This document shows, piece by piece, positions 1-10,060 of a stretch of DNA of 64,000 bases. Source of the stretch: Sepiola atlantica (lineage: Eukaryota > Mollusca > Cephalopoda > Sepiida > Sepiolidae); assembly GCA_963556195.1 (NCBI GenBank), contig OY744525.1:77597844-77661843 (forward strand), in the 5' to 3' direction. Made by a program: the position numbers and the translations under genes. The notes below the pieces were generated by a model. The model was given only the letters and a program-made list of their open reading frames with translations. It had not been told where the DNA came from and did no database searches. The number at the start of each line of letters is the position of its first letter. Within the stretch, counting starts at the first letter, position 1.

Positions 1-579
1 AGCTTATTTAAAACATTAAAATATTATATTTTGTATATTTTATGATTATCCACACACTCTTAATATTAGCTTTATGTAGTATTAAACTTTTAGTGATAAA
101 AAGAGACAACATATTTAAGTATAATATTTTTCAAAATTAAAACCAAATAAATTTTCAAATTTATTATATCTAATCACATTAAAATGAAAATACTTTTTTA
201 AATATTGTATATATCATTTTGTGCAATTATTTTTGTATGTGAAAGTATTTTATTTTTCATATGTTGATATATTTTACACAACCCTGCACACAAAAATTTT
301 TAAAAATTAGTAAAATTAATAGTTTAGTATTATGTTTATCTCATCCTTGAATTATAGCAGCTTACAATGTTATTTAGGAATGCTTTTACCTTTTTAGCCT
401 TTAAATATTTTTTAGCTTATATTGTTTCTAAACCATTGTTCTCGTTCTTCATCAAGATTACTTCATGTTGACAACTAATGGTAATATTTTCAGCATTAAA
501 ACCTTTTTGAAACAGATCACATTATCTTTGAGTTGCACGGAATATTGCTGTCACAATTTATACCAAGAGATACTGACAT

Positions 580-840
580 TGTACCTGGCATAGAGGCCTT
601 TGAGTTTTCTGACCGGATCAAAATCTGTTCTGGTCGGTTTCAAGAGAGCATCATCCAAGGCATTATCTCTTCATTTAGAAGAGAAGGGTGTGGGTATTGC
701 TGATCGTTTGAGGCACCTTTACCAAAAAAATGTCAAAGGGGTCGTTCATAGCTAATTTAGCACCCGTTCAGAGTGCTCCATTTTTGGGAGTGTTGGATTC
801 TCCACTATAAACTGATCTTGTGTCTAACTTTGTTGCAGTG
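580..840 (+). repeat. Diverged dispersed repeat with weak U2-like head
   Basis: The stretch AGGCCTTTGAG...GGATCAAA.TCTGTTC lines up with the better preserved repeat at 6222-6370, including the later motifs TGAGGCA and GAGTG-TC-TTTTGGG. The head resembles nucleotides of the 5' region of U2 snRNA but is much degraded. It is non-coding. The boundaries are approximate. Confidence 0.4.
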
Positions 841-1021
841 GGAAGCAAGTAAACAAAATTGGCTTGAATTTATTCTAAAAATATTTTAAAGAATCAACTT
901 AAAGGATTACATTTAGAAGAATGATATGTATATTCGTGTTGTAACAATTTACCTATCCAAATTACCTATCTTAACTCCTTGAATGTTCACAGGTACAACT
1001 ATTATTATCATCATTACCAGC

Positions 1022-1051
1022 ATGATAATAATAATAATAATAATAATAATA
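1022..1051. repeat. (TAA)n microsatellite
   Basis: Simple tandem ATA/TAA repeat, about nine units, within the last intron of gene A. Confidence 0.85.
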
Positions 1052-1317
1052 GCAGGAGAAATCGCAATTAATACTCATTTATTAAAACTGTATAAAGGAT
1101 TGTAGGGATGTAATTTTTAAGATTAGTTGATACTAAGGTAAGCATGCGCACACACACACACAATGGAAAGAATAAAAACATGCTAATTATTTTTAAATTG
1201 AAATATGCAATTTCTTTATATTCAGCGAATTAAAAGTTTCATTTTAAAATCTTAATTTTATATATTTATATGTATGAGATTTTTCACATAATTATTTGGT
1301 CTATTTTAAATTTACAG

Positions 1318-1580
1318 ATGTGTACACTTCACAGTATTGTAACCCCCCTTCATCCCAAAGTGCTCAACCACAAACAACCGAAATGAGGTCATTGGGACAG
1401 ACTGCCAGCTACCCAAGTGATACTACAATTGTAGCTCGGGGCTTTTACACACCTTACATGAATGAAAATAATTCTCTAACAGCTACCAACCTTTCTAGTA
1501 GACAGATACAATCAAGTAATGTACCTCTAAGTGGAAGTCAGTCTTCTATCAACAGACCACTCCCCCCTGTACCTCAATAA
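1318..1580 (+). CDS. Protocadherin A, terminal cytoplasmic exon (partial gene)
   Basis: This exon encodes the last 87 residues of a protocadherin whose other exons lie outside the window. It starts after the acceptor AG at 1316-1317; its first two bases (AT) complete a codon whose G comes from the previous exon, giving Asp-Val-Tyr. The same phase is found in genes B, D and E. Shared motifs are SQYCN, LGQT, SYPSDTTIVARGFYTPYMNEN and the C-terminal SINRPLPPVPQ. RPLPPVP fits the class I SH3 ligand pattern RxxPxxP, and YMN fits a Grb2-type SH2 site if the Tyr is phosphorylated. The middle part (NNSLTATNLSSRQIQ) is the variable segment. The stop is TAA at 1578-1580. The family call rests on near identity with the other terminal exons. 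Confidence 0.9.
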
Positions 1581-2491
1581 GAAAAAAACAGATAAAAATG
1601 ATTTTACTAATTTAAAAGAAAAATATTTGAATATTATTTAAATATTAATGTTTATTATTCCAAAATTTTTATTCATCTTCCATAAATTTTTAGAGCACTT
1701 CATACACACTTCACTATTAACAGACTAGCTGTGGGGTATAAATGACTTGTTCCAGTTCTTTCTGACAATCTTTCAGATACAATCCAAAAATTTAGTTTTC
1801 TTTTAGCTTTTACTTATTTAAACTAAAGAAACATAAGTTAAAAATGTGCTTATGCGATAAATAAAACCTGATAGAATGGTTGAAAATAAAAGACAATATT
1901 GTAAACTTATTAATTTGAATTTTACATGTTTCACTAAATTATCTTAGCATTATCAGAAATGTACTAAAAATAAAATCTAATACAAATTCAAATCGTTTTT
2001 CATTGCAATTTAAAAATGTGAACAGTTTTTTGTGCATCTGCATCTACAATGTGGATTTGTGTTTTATTTTATTGTTAATAAATTTTTGATTACACTAATA
2101 TTGTCTTTTTTCCCCAACCAAATATCTTTATACAATTAGTAAAAGAAAATGTTTTGTTTAGAGATTATAATTTTGTTGCTTTAAATAATAGTGTAATCTT
2201 TAAATTAAGGAAATTTAAATTTTTCATACATTAGAATAATGATTACATATAATTATGAATTAAATGCTTTAAAATTACCACGACTTTTGTAAGAGAAAGA
2301 TGGAAGTAGATAATAATGGATAAATGATAGCATTTTATTGCATTTTTACAAATGGCGCTATCTTTAAATAAGTTTTTATTACAAAAAGATCTACATTTTT
2401 TTGTATTTACATTTAGACAAGAAGGTTTTTAAATAATTTCATCATTAAGTTCCATAATTTCAGTAAAAGCCTCATTGGCTTTATGTTATGT
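1581..2491 (+). other. 3' UTR of gene A and A-B spacer
   Basis: AT-rich sequence between the stop codon of gene A and the conserved 5' element of gene B. Several AATAAA hexamers occur (for example around 1858-1863 and 2082-2090), so the polyadenylation site cannot be chosen from sequence alone. I see no other gene in it. Confidence 0.6.
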
Positions 2492-2566
2492 GCAGCAGCC
2501 ATTACACACTCAACACACAAAGTAGGACAAACTGGCTTCACTCTCACATGAACTACACAAAAGAAA
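2492..2566 (+). promoter_or_regulatory. Conserved protocadherin 5' element, gene B
   Basis: A block of about 75 bp found once ahead of each gene in the array. Shared landmarks in order are GCAGCCATTACACA, the invariant core AAAGTAGGAC (2519-2528), GGCTTC, CTCTCACATGAACTA and ACACAAAAGAAA. It starts 911 bp after the stop codon of gene A and sits in or just ahead of a non-coding exon whose donor is at 2666. The position suggests a core promoter or the 5' end of the transcript. Whether the conserved bases act in DNA or in RNA cannot be decided from sequence. Confidence 0.75.
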
Positions 2567-2665
2567 TATTCAAGGATGCCACATAAATACAGCTGCAGCT
2601 GGATATTTTTTCTTTATTTGGATATCATCCCCACTATTTTTATTTCTGTGAAATCTACACCAAAA
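2567..2665 (+). other. Non-coding 5' UTR exon 1, gene B
   Basis: The sequence between the conserved element and a good splice donor (CAAAA|GTAAGT, donor at 2666) is the proposed 3' part of exon 1. Equivalent donors follow the element in every other gene. The true 5' end may lie inside the element. It contains CAGCTGCAGCTGG, similar to the GCTGCTGC and GCAGCTGCAGC of genes D and E. Confidence 0.6.
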
Positions 2666-4212
2666 GTAAGTTTATTCTAAAATTGCTTTTAATACTTTTA
2701 TCTGTGTCAGAAACAATGTTTCCAACTTAAAATTTAAAAATACCTTAGAAACAGTAATTTACTAGACGCCATTAATGGTTGTAAAGAAGAAAGCCTTTGT
2801 TTAGCCTTCACAATCATTGTATTGTTAATGTTGTTTTTTGTATAACTTAAAATACAATTTTATTGGAATTAACTTTAAGATTTACATTGAAAAATATTAA
2901 ATTATACATTATATGATTGAGATGATGTCATTCTTGATTTTTTTATCTTTAAATGTTCAAGTAATTTCTATTGTACTAATTTGTTTTTGTTGTGTTTTTT
3001 TGATACATGCAAAATAATTATTGTATGTAATATTTTTTAATTTCATATAAAATAATTTTGTAATTTTTACAAATTCTAAATATAAAAACTGCAATTGATT
3101 ATAAATATTTGATAATTAGAATGAGTAATTTTTTAAGTGTGTAATAACGTATATGTCTTTACCTATTTCAATATTAAATTTCATATATATTTTTACAGAA
3201 ATTTATGCTCCATAATCACTGCTATATCGTTGTTATTTGTTTTTCTTTATGTGTTGCGTTTGCATAAAATTCTCTGTAATTTTAGTTTATTAATTAAAAA
3301 TAGAGCTAATTATAATAATGATAATTATTATTCAATTTATTTTTAATTCTATTATAGATGTTACATTTCTTTCATGTGTAAGAATGTTCAAATAGATCTA
3401 TTAAAAATATTTATACATAAAACTATTTGATCATTCATACTAAGGAAAAAAATTGATAATAATTATATCTAACAATTAAGAAACGATTTATACTGATAAT
3501 ACTATTCATATATAGAATGTTTAAAAATGATTATTTTCCTCTCTGTTTTCAATAAGATATGAAAAAGTACATGCATATCAAGTTGCTTTCTATTTGCTTT
3601 GACAATCTAATATACATAGTTAAGAAATAAAATTAAAACCAACTATTATTAATCTATATTTATATATTATATACTTATTTATTTATATTATTCTATTACA
3701 ATTTATAGTTCATAGCAGTTGTTTTACAACAAGATGTTTTTAGACAGTTAAATAACTATGGTTTTCTATCAAAAGTCTATAACCTAAAATCTTTTATTGT
3801 AAACATCAAATAATTATCAGCATAATCTAACTTGTTGTCAATGCACTTAATTAAATTTTGAATATTAATTACATAAATCAAATGTTATACAATAAAAAAT
3901 TCAGATCAAGTTTCAACTAATAATTATGCATTATGAAACCATCATTTTATATATATATATATATATAGTCATGAAAAAATTACTGTTTAGGTTTTAAATC
4001 CCCAAACAGTTTTTATGGTAAACTACTGATGAATATTAAAATTGTCATTCTGTATGAAGACCGGCGTAATTCTTGAGAGCAAACTACTATGCCAATTTCA
4101 ATGAATTGACTGACTTACAAAATGGATATTCCCAACAAAAGGGCTTGAGACTAAATATATTTAAAAATAATATGTTGAATAGTTTTATTGTTGAATGACT
4201 TTCAAGACACAA

Positions 4213-4218
<6 letters not shown>

Positions 4219-4251
<33 letters not shown>
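4219..4251. repeat. (TA)n microsatellite
   Basis: About 16 TA units preceded by a short ACACACA run, in the 5' UTR intron of gene B. Confidence 0.9.
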
Positions 4252-4256
<5 letters not shown>

Positions 4257-4595
4257 CAAATTTTAATATTTTAATATTAAAAAATATGTGAGTATAACAA
4301 AATTCTGAGATAATAAATGTTTTATAATTCTTTATGAATGACTTTCACTGAATAGTTTTATGAATGAAACTTAAAATTGTAACAGATGCATCCTAATTGA
4401 TAGATAGAATTGTAATCTCATCTGATTGGTATTTTAGTACTTATTATTTTTAATGCTCTGAACTTGTGAATCTGTATCTGCACACTCAATATTTTGACTG
4501 CATATAAGTATTTTCATTATATTTACTGTAATCTTTTTATAAATTTTGTTATTATTTTATTTCTTTGTGTTATGTAATGAACCGTGGAGATATAT

Positions 4596-5839
4596 CAGGG
4601 TTGCCAGTCATCTGGAAATTCCCGGAAAATCACATTAGTCCTGGAAAACCATGGAATTGATAAGAAAAACATTAAACTATTCTGAAAAATTCTGAAATTT
4701 AAATGAAACGTTTGAGACTTTGTGAAAATCTTTTTGATCCTGTATCATAGTATATCAGCAATAGAAAGCGACTTCAGCATCAACAAGCTATTGCTTGTTA
4801 AAAATCTGAAGCAAAAATCTTTGGTTGCTCTTGGAAGGATTGAAGATCATATGAGATATTCAGAACAGGACCCTGAAATGCTTAAAGTTCCAAACAAGAT
4901 GATCCAGAGTGTAAAGGAAGCTCATTCCCACTACCAATCATAACTAGCAAAGCAGACAGCAGTAAAAAAAATCGCTTAAGCAAAAAATTGTTACTGGCAA
5001 ATTAAGGCAGTAAAGGAAAAAAGGCTCAAATTAGCCAACAAAATAAGTGTGCTATGTGTAGATGCTGACCTTTTGGCAACAAAAGTTGAGAAACTTTTGA
5101 ACTTTGAATTTTTTAAACAATCCAACCAAAAGATGGGGATTGCTGATGATAAGCAAAGGGAAATTAAAGTGTTGGAAGACATTGAAACTAATCTTTTAAA
5201 GAAATGTTGAAACACCTATTTATTTTTCTGTTTATATCTATTTAATATAAAACGTTTATTTTTTGTTTTTGCCCTTCCATTTCGGCATCAATTTTCGTAA
5301 ACAGATAAAATAAGCTTGCTCAATTATCAACATTCTGTGCAAATGATACATTAAGTGTCACTTTTGTACATTGATTAAAAATGTTTTTGAAATTTTGCTC
5401 TGTTTTCAAATTCATTTGTTCTCACATTGAGTTTTATTTAGAGGACCTGGGCAGTTTTCTCATGTGTTTTTATTAGCATTTTTCTTCTTTACTATTCTTC
5501 TTTTGTTTGCTTCGGTAGGTTTGAAATATACCAATAATTGAACAAATATATGAATATTTAAATCCATCATATCAAAGCCTAGTATTTCAGATTTTTTTAC
5601 ATTTTTTCCAACTATTTCAGGAGTATTTTTAGTAGAATTTTATATTTATATTACCAGACCTCTCACACTGTCATAAAATCATAAAATGTCCTAAAATTTT
5701 AAAATTTTGGAAAAATGTCCTAAAATTTAGGTTAGTGTCCTAAAATGTCAGGAATTAATATGGTATAAATCCTTAAATATATGGAAAAATACCCTGGAAA
5801 GTCCTGAAATTTTAGTTTGAAATTTGTCTGGCAACCCTG
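4596..5839 (+). mobile_element. Decayed hAT-like DNA transposon, 1.24 kb
   Basis: The ends are inverted repeats: CAGGGTTGCCAG at 4596 and CTGGCAACCCTG at 5828-5839. The flanks both read TATAT, a possible short target duplication that is too low in complexity to be certain. On the + strand, residues encoded at about 4755-4850 read ESDFSINK..LV.NL..KSL.ALGRI.DHM, like the C-terminal dimerisation region of hAT-type transposases. Downstream frames are broken. It is probably an internally deleted, inactive copy. Confidence 0.65.
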
Positions 5840-6221
5840 TATATAACATGTAAAAAATATACAATTTTTTTAACTAAAAGAAAAGAGTTCATTTACAAAA
5901 TGAATGTATATTAATAAGGACATTACTTTAAATCCAATGTTTAAAACAGGCACCTTTTAAAGATTGTTTTAATGAAATGAAAAGAAACGAAAATGTTAAC
6001 TCATGTTTGAAATGGGATTGATAATTGGTAGACAAGCTATATTTTAAGATGAATATATCTTATTAATTGAACAATTTCTCTAAACATAAAAAAAGATGTT
6101 TTAGACATTTAAATAGTATATAAATATTGAGTATTTATTTATATTTTAAAGAAAAATTTGAAAAAGAAAAAGGTTTAAAAACTTCTAAATTGTCTTTTGA
6201 AAAATTGAATCTTAGACATTG

Positions 6222-6370
6222 ATGGCCTTTGAGCTAGGATCAAAGTGTAGTATCTGTTCCGTCTTTGTTCAGAGAAGAAGAAATTGTTCTAGACTGAGGC
6301 AATTTTTATTTTAATCCCAATCCAGAGTGTTCTTTTGGGGGTAGCTGTATTTTCCCCACATTAACTCTTA
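6222..6370 (+). repeat. U2 snRNA-like repeat
   Basis: Bases 6223-6260 read GGCCTTTGAGCTAGGATCAA then AGTGTAGTATCTGTTC. This lines up with the 5' region of U2 snRNA (GGCCTTTTGGCTAAGATCAA, GTGTAGTATCTGTTC) with about four changes by eye. The downstream part (TGAGGCA, CCAGAGTGTTC, TTTTGGGGGTAG) is shared with the repeat at 580-840 and is not U2. This looks like a U2-headed SINE or a U2 retro-pseudogene fragment. Confidence 0.65.
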
Positions 6371-7446
6371 ACACACACTGCCTGAAACTGCATTGACTTG
6401 AAGTGGTATCTGTATTCCTAATGACAGCATCAAAATGTTAAGTTTTATAATAATCAGTCAAAAAGTAAAGGCATTATAGACATTTAAACAAAAAAACTAT
6501 GTTTTTACTTAATTTTTTTGTTATTTTTTTACAGAAAATTTTCAACAGTATGTTATGAGTTAAAAACTACCACCAGGTTGCCTATAAAATTGAAATAAGT
6601 TGAATGATAGAAATAACTTTAAAATATATTTACATATTTTTCAATTCAATAAAAAATAACCACATTGATAACAAGTCAAAGGTATTGTTAATCTTTTTTG
6701 CTGAAGAATTTTACTAAATAGAAGCTATTGTTGAAATAAATAAAAATCATCCACAACAGAAGATTATGAAGCATTTTCTGAGATAGAAATATTTTTATAC
6801 TTATGAATGAAGGGAAGATAATCATGCAGTAGAATCGACTGAGATGAGATGTTGTTCTTTATATTATTTACACGATTCAGACTGTTATCCTCATTGTGAT
6901 ACAAAAGGCTGGGAAAACTATCTACAGATTCAGTTTGAAATTTCTGGAAGGTTACCATGACAACAAAAGGTATCTGAAGAAGGCCAGAGAATACAACAGC
7001 GGAAATATTGTGTACATAACAAACATGATGAGGCTAACATTATGAATCATGTAACTAATGTGAATTAACTGTTTTAAAGAAAATAAATATATTGCAACAC
7101 TGTTTACTTGAAATTAATTTCTCCTGATATTTAAATTAACTTTGTCATGTAATCATCTAAATATATATAATTTATCTCTACAGTTTAAAATACTATAGCA
7201 ATGAAAGTTGTTTCTGAGATATCAAGAACATATATGTGTCTATTATTTTAATTATAATTTCCTAAACAAATCAATAATAAAAGTAATGCATAAAATGAAC
7301 AAGTTTTATGATGACTTATGTTAGTTAGGAAAATATTTAATTTTGCATTTGATTTAACTTTTAATTTTATTGCTTAAGAATTATTTTCATTCAGAAAATA
7401 TTTCTATACCACAATAAATTACAAAGTTTTTATTTTTAAATTTCAG

Positions 7447-7503
7447 ATCTAAAATAATCAACAGAACACACATCTCCAATTATAAGATTGTTATATCCAC
7501 AAA
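7447..7503 (+). other. 5' UTR part of exon 2, gene B
   Basis: Sequence between the acceptor AG (7445-7446) and the ATG at 7504. Equivalent short leaders of 41-62 bp, each following a TTTCAG acceptor, precede the ATG in the other four genes. Confidence 0.7.
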
Positions 7504-9900
7504 ATGATATTACAAGTGTATATAGCTCTGTATGTTTTTACTTACTGCTTATGTACAGACCTCACATACTATGTGGAAGAAGGAAAGAGTCCAAATACTT
7601 ATTTGGGTGACATTGCTGCAGATACTCACCTGATGGATGATGTAACAATTAGAGAACAAAAGCAAATCACATTCAGCCAATTACGGAAAGGTACCAATGG
7701 AAATTCTAAATTATTCCGTGTCTCAAAAAACACTGGAAAATTGTACACTGCCCAAACACTGGATGCTGAATCACTTTGTACTTATAATGTAGAATGTTTC
7801 CAAATGGTTGACGTTGCTGTGAAAAAGACATCGACATTCATCAAATTATTAGAAATCAAAGTTATCATAAAGGATGTAAATGACCACCAACCTGAGTTCT
7901 CAGACAAACAAATCAATATTCAATTTGATGAAGATGATGGAAAAGGAGCGAAGAGGTTAATACCTCATGCTGTTGATAGAGACATTGGAATTTTTAATGC
8001 TCAGATTACTTATGAGTTAAAAAAGAAAGAAAAAGAACCATTTACATTATTTGTTTCAAAAAGTGTTGATGGGACATCACGATTGGCTTTGAATTTAGAG
8101 GAAAAACTTGATAGAGAACTTAAAAGTTTATATCAAATTGAAGTAATTGCAAAAGACGGTGGCAAACCTCCAAAACAAACAATATTAAATGTTCAGATCA
8201 CTGTAATTGATGTGAATGATAATTTCCCAGTATTTTCTCAAAATCTTTATAATGTTTCAGTTAAGAACAAGCCAGATACTGCTTTGCCTATTACTACTTT
8301 AATGGCAAAAGATTCAGATTTTGGCAAAAATGGCAACATTTTATACAGTTTTAGCACAAAAACGATAGACATTGCTAAAGCTCATTTTGACTTAAAAGCA
8401 GAAACTGGAGAAATCTTTCTAGTAAAAAAATTTACTACAAGCCAAAATTTGAAGTATAAACTCTATGTAAAAGCTTCTGATAGTGGCAATCCTCCATTAA
8501 GCTCTCTGGCCATGGTTCAAGTTAATGTGATCAATGAACAGAACAATGCTCCAGTAATTGATGTGAATTTTGGATCTGCATCAAGAGAAAATACAGTTGA
8601 CATCTCTGAAGATATTAAGGTTGGAAGTTTTATTGCCTATGTGAAGGTTACTGATCAGGATGCTGATCAAAATGGTAAAGTTACTTGTAATCTTGATCAT
8701 AATAAGTTTCAACTACAAAGTCTGGATACAAAGAAATATCAAGTAATTGTAAAGAAACCAGTGGACAGAGAGAGTGAAGATCACCATGACATTAGGATCA
8801 GTTGTGAGGATAAAGGAAATCCTCCTCTCAAAAGTGAAAGCAGATTTTCAGTTCAAGTGATGGATGTGAATGATGAACAGCCCCAATTTTCTAAACAATT
8901 ATTTAAATTCTTCATTGATGAAAACCAAAGATCAAAAATTCCTATTGGCAGCATCAATGCCACAGATCCAGACTTGGGACTTGGAGGTAAACTGTCTTTT
9001 TCTTTACTGACCACCAATAAACAATTTGTACCATTTCGAATCACTGAAACTGGATTAATCTCTTCAATTATGTCTTTAGACCATGAGTTTCAAGATACTT
9101 ATAATTTTGAAGTGTTTGTAAAAGACAAAGGAAGTCCATCATTGAATAACACAGTGAATGTGATTGTTAAGGTGAGAGATGAAAATGATAATGCTCCATA
9201 TTTCACATTTCCCAGTGTTAATCCTTATAATATGGATGTAACATATTACCCCCATCATACAAAGAACATCAGCCAGATAAAGGCATCAGACAGTGACAGT
9301 CAAGAGAATGCATTTCTAAAATATGAAATAATCAGAGGCAATAGCAAACAGATATTCAGCATCAACCAGTACACTGGTTTGTTATGTTCAACTCATGTCC
9401 TAAGCCAACAAGATGCTGGCTCATATGAGCTGGAGTTTCTAGTGAAGGACAGTGGTAGCCCAGTTCTATCAGCCAGAACTACTGTATATTTGACACTGAC
9501 CGTAAGCAACAAGACATCAGAAATGTTAAATGCTGTTAACATCAAAAAAGATAACAAGATCCACCTGACTTCAGCAATTATCATTGTGTCTGTAGCAGTG
9601 ACAATAGCTGTGATCATTACAGCTTCAATCTCAGTGTGTATCCTTCGCTGTTGCAATCCTCGAAGTGTTCCAGTAGCAGAAGGCGGATATGTGAGTAGTG
9701 GTCAGAGACATTTGATAAGTCCTCCTTACCCAGCAAATCCTTGGTCTAATGTTGCTCTTCCTACAAGTGATGCAGTTGGTATGAGAAGAAACAGTCAACC
9801 ACCAACACCCAGAATGCAAACCCATCCTTACTCAAGCGCTCAACAACTGCTGTCATCCCAAGCACCGAAGTCACAACCACCTGCAGACTCTGTTTCACAG
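7504..9900 (+). CDS. Protocadherin B, large ectodomain/TM exon (exon 2)
   Basis: A single exon of 799 codons encodes a type I cell-surface adhesion receptor of the clustered-protocadherin type. Residues 1-18 form a hydrophobic signal peptide. EC1 spans about 19-132 with the CX5C loop (C92, C98), EC2 133-244, EC3 245-352, EC4 353-462, EC5 463-567 and EC6 568-669. A transmembrane helix lies at about 690-716, then a tail with CNPRSVPVAEGGYV, PPYPANPWSN and RRNSQPPTPR. Calcium linkers are DVNDHQPEF, DVNDNFPVF, NEQNNAP (degenerate), DVNDEQPQF and DENDNAPYF. The reading frame ends in-phase at CAG|GTAAAT (donor 9901), so splicing joins SVSQ to MYLQDIALP of exon 3. Unspliced message would add NVFYLYLIE-like residues and stop. 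The ATG is the first in-frame one after the acceptor and gives a proper signal peptide. With exons 3 and 4 the protein is 949 residues. Confidence 0.95.
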
Positions 9901-9949
9901 GTAAATGTTTTCTATTTATATTTAATTGAATAAAAGTTTAAAAGTATTA

Positions 9950-10060
9950 TTTTACTAGCAGGAAGACCCAGCATTCCAAAAAATTAGATTGAGGGACCCT
10001 GTGTCCTCTTCCCTCTTGCCCATAACACCATATTACCTTCTTTATTATTTTTTATATCTT
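9950..10060 (-). repeat. 3' tail of a dispersed repeat (minus strand)
   Basis: ACTAGCAGGAAGACCCAGCATT at about 9955-9976 is, on the minus strand, close to the tail AATGCCGGGTACCCCTGCTAGTA found on the + strand at 24263-24285 and AATGCCGGG..TTCATGCTAGTAT at 40922-40946. Three copies with the same end indicate a retroelement family (SINE or RTE-like LINE 3' end). Its inner limit is unclear. Confidence 0.5.

Larger units (their letters stand above)
1..1317 (+). other. Gene A intron 3 (3' part)
   Basis: This AT-rich stretch precedes the terminal exon of the leftmost gene and ends in the acceptor TTTACAG at 1311-1317. It holds a (TAA)n run near 1025-1051, a short CA run near 1150-1162, and a diverged dispersed repeat at about 580-840 that resembles the repeat at 6220-6370. 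I see no 163 bp penultimate exon here, so exon 3 of gene A must lie left of the window. Confidence 0.7.
2666..7446 (+). other. 5' UTR intron of gene B
   Basis: A 4781 bp intron from donor GTAAGT to acceptor AAATTTCAG (7438-7446). It contains (TA)n tracts near 3947-3967 and 4219-4251, a hAT-like inverted-repeat element (4596-5839) and a U2-like repeat (6222-6370). The rest is AT-rich with no recognisable gene. Confidence 0.65.

Noticed and set aside
2519..2528. Calling the conserved 5' element a CTCF site like the vertebrate promoter element
   Set aside because: The core AAAGTAGGAC and neighbouring bases do not show a convincing CTCF motif; only conservation and position are claimed.
9393..9656. 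Recurring 87-codon minus-strand open frame opposite EC6-TM in all five genes
   Set aside because: It recurs only because the + strand sequence is homogenised; it is a shadow frame without resemblance to any family.
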